From: Centroberyx gerrardi
Taxonomy: Eukaryota > Chordata > Actinopteri > Beryciformes > Berycidae
NCBI RefSeq assembly: GCF_048128805.1
Contig: NC_136005.1
Span: 5,389,352-5,453,351, forward strand
Direction of reading: 5' to 3'
Length of the DNA stretch: 64,000 bases
A program made the translations under genes and the position numbers. Below the pieces are notes generated by a model that searched no databases, was not told the origin of the DNA, and saw only the letters and a list, made by a program, of their open reading frames with translations. Shown here piece by piece: positions 63,594 to 64,000 of the stretch; within the stretch, counting starts at the first letter, position 1, and the number at the start of each line of letters is the position of its first letter.

Positions 63594-64000
63594 AACCTCA
63601 GCTCTTTTGCTCACATACATTCTCAAAATACAAACACCAGGGGTAACGTTGCCCGTTTTGTCGGATAGCCGTTGGACCCGGGGGTTTCTCAGCCAGGCTT
63701 GGGTAGACAGGCTGGACAGTAAGAGAAGCAGACAGGAGGGTGGGGGGAGGAGGGAGAGAATGTGTGAGGAAGGGGGCAGGAGGGAGGCGAGAGGAGCCCC
63801 GGAGAGAGCGGGGTCCTGGGACTTGCTAGCATTACAAACCAGTGACCCGGGATTAAGCGCCGTGGACAGTAGCAGTTTGATTTGATCGGGCGGAGCTGTG
63901 TTGTTAAATCGCTCATTAAATCCAATTAGGGGGAGGCTGAGGGAGACGGGACGGAGGGTGTGTAGGGGGCAGCAGAGCTCCAGTCTTGCTGAGGAAGATT

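Overview
This window looks like nuclear DNA of a teleost fish, probably a spiny-rayed one. Supporting signs are intron-rich vertebrate genes, abundant CA/TG microsatellites, L2-type LINE fragments, and short hAT-like and TTAA-flanked nonautonomous DNA transposons. It shows no operons, CRISPR arrays or bacterial signals, and I found no tRNA or rRNA gene.

About 1-31 kb (minus strand): armc9, the LisH/armadillo-like ciliary basal-body protein. Twenty consecutive coding exons (30151 down to 7817) can be joined with perfect phase into 664 codons that follow vertebrate ARMC9 almost throughout. They include a 25-nt microexon. Three further phase-compatible exons (about 4.1, 3.3 and 0.9 kb) probably encode a divergent C-terminal tail, but at least one linking exon between 7.8 and 4.2 kb was not found. 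Introns carry many microsatellites and transposon remnants.

About 31-35 kb (plus strand): polr2h, encoding RPB8/RPABC3 shared by RNA polymerases I, II and III. It is complete (150 aa, five coding exons) and head-to-head with armc9 across an interval of under 2 kb that probably holds a shared promoter.

About 37.9-52.7 kb (plus strand): an MFSD8/CLN7-like lysosomal major-facilitator transporter in eleven coding exons (496 aa if intact). Exon 6 has an 11-C homopolymer that puts the frame one base out in this sequence. Exon phases on both sides show the frame needs to be restored, so this is either an assembly indel or a real allele or lesion.

About 52.7-64 kb: no confirmed gene. It holds AT-rich intergenic DNA, an inverted-repeat element, an L2 LINE, a 630-bp dispersed element that also occurs at 50.2 kb, one weak exon candidate and two GC-richer stretches that could be conserved noncoding DNA.

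The three genes are not a pathway. Their arrangement is a divergent housekeeping/ciliary pair followed by an unrelated transporter. The most notable unexplained structures are a perfect 24-bp-arm palindrome, a 620-bp fold-back element with about 215-bp arms, several local repeat families with visible termini, and the crowding of CA/TG repeats against armc9 splice sites.
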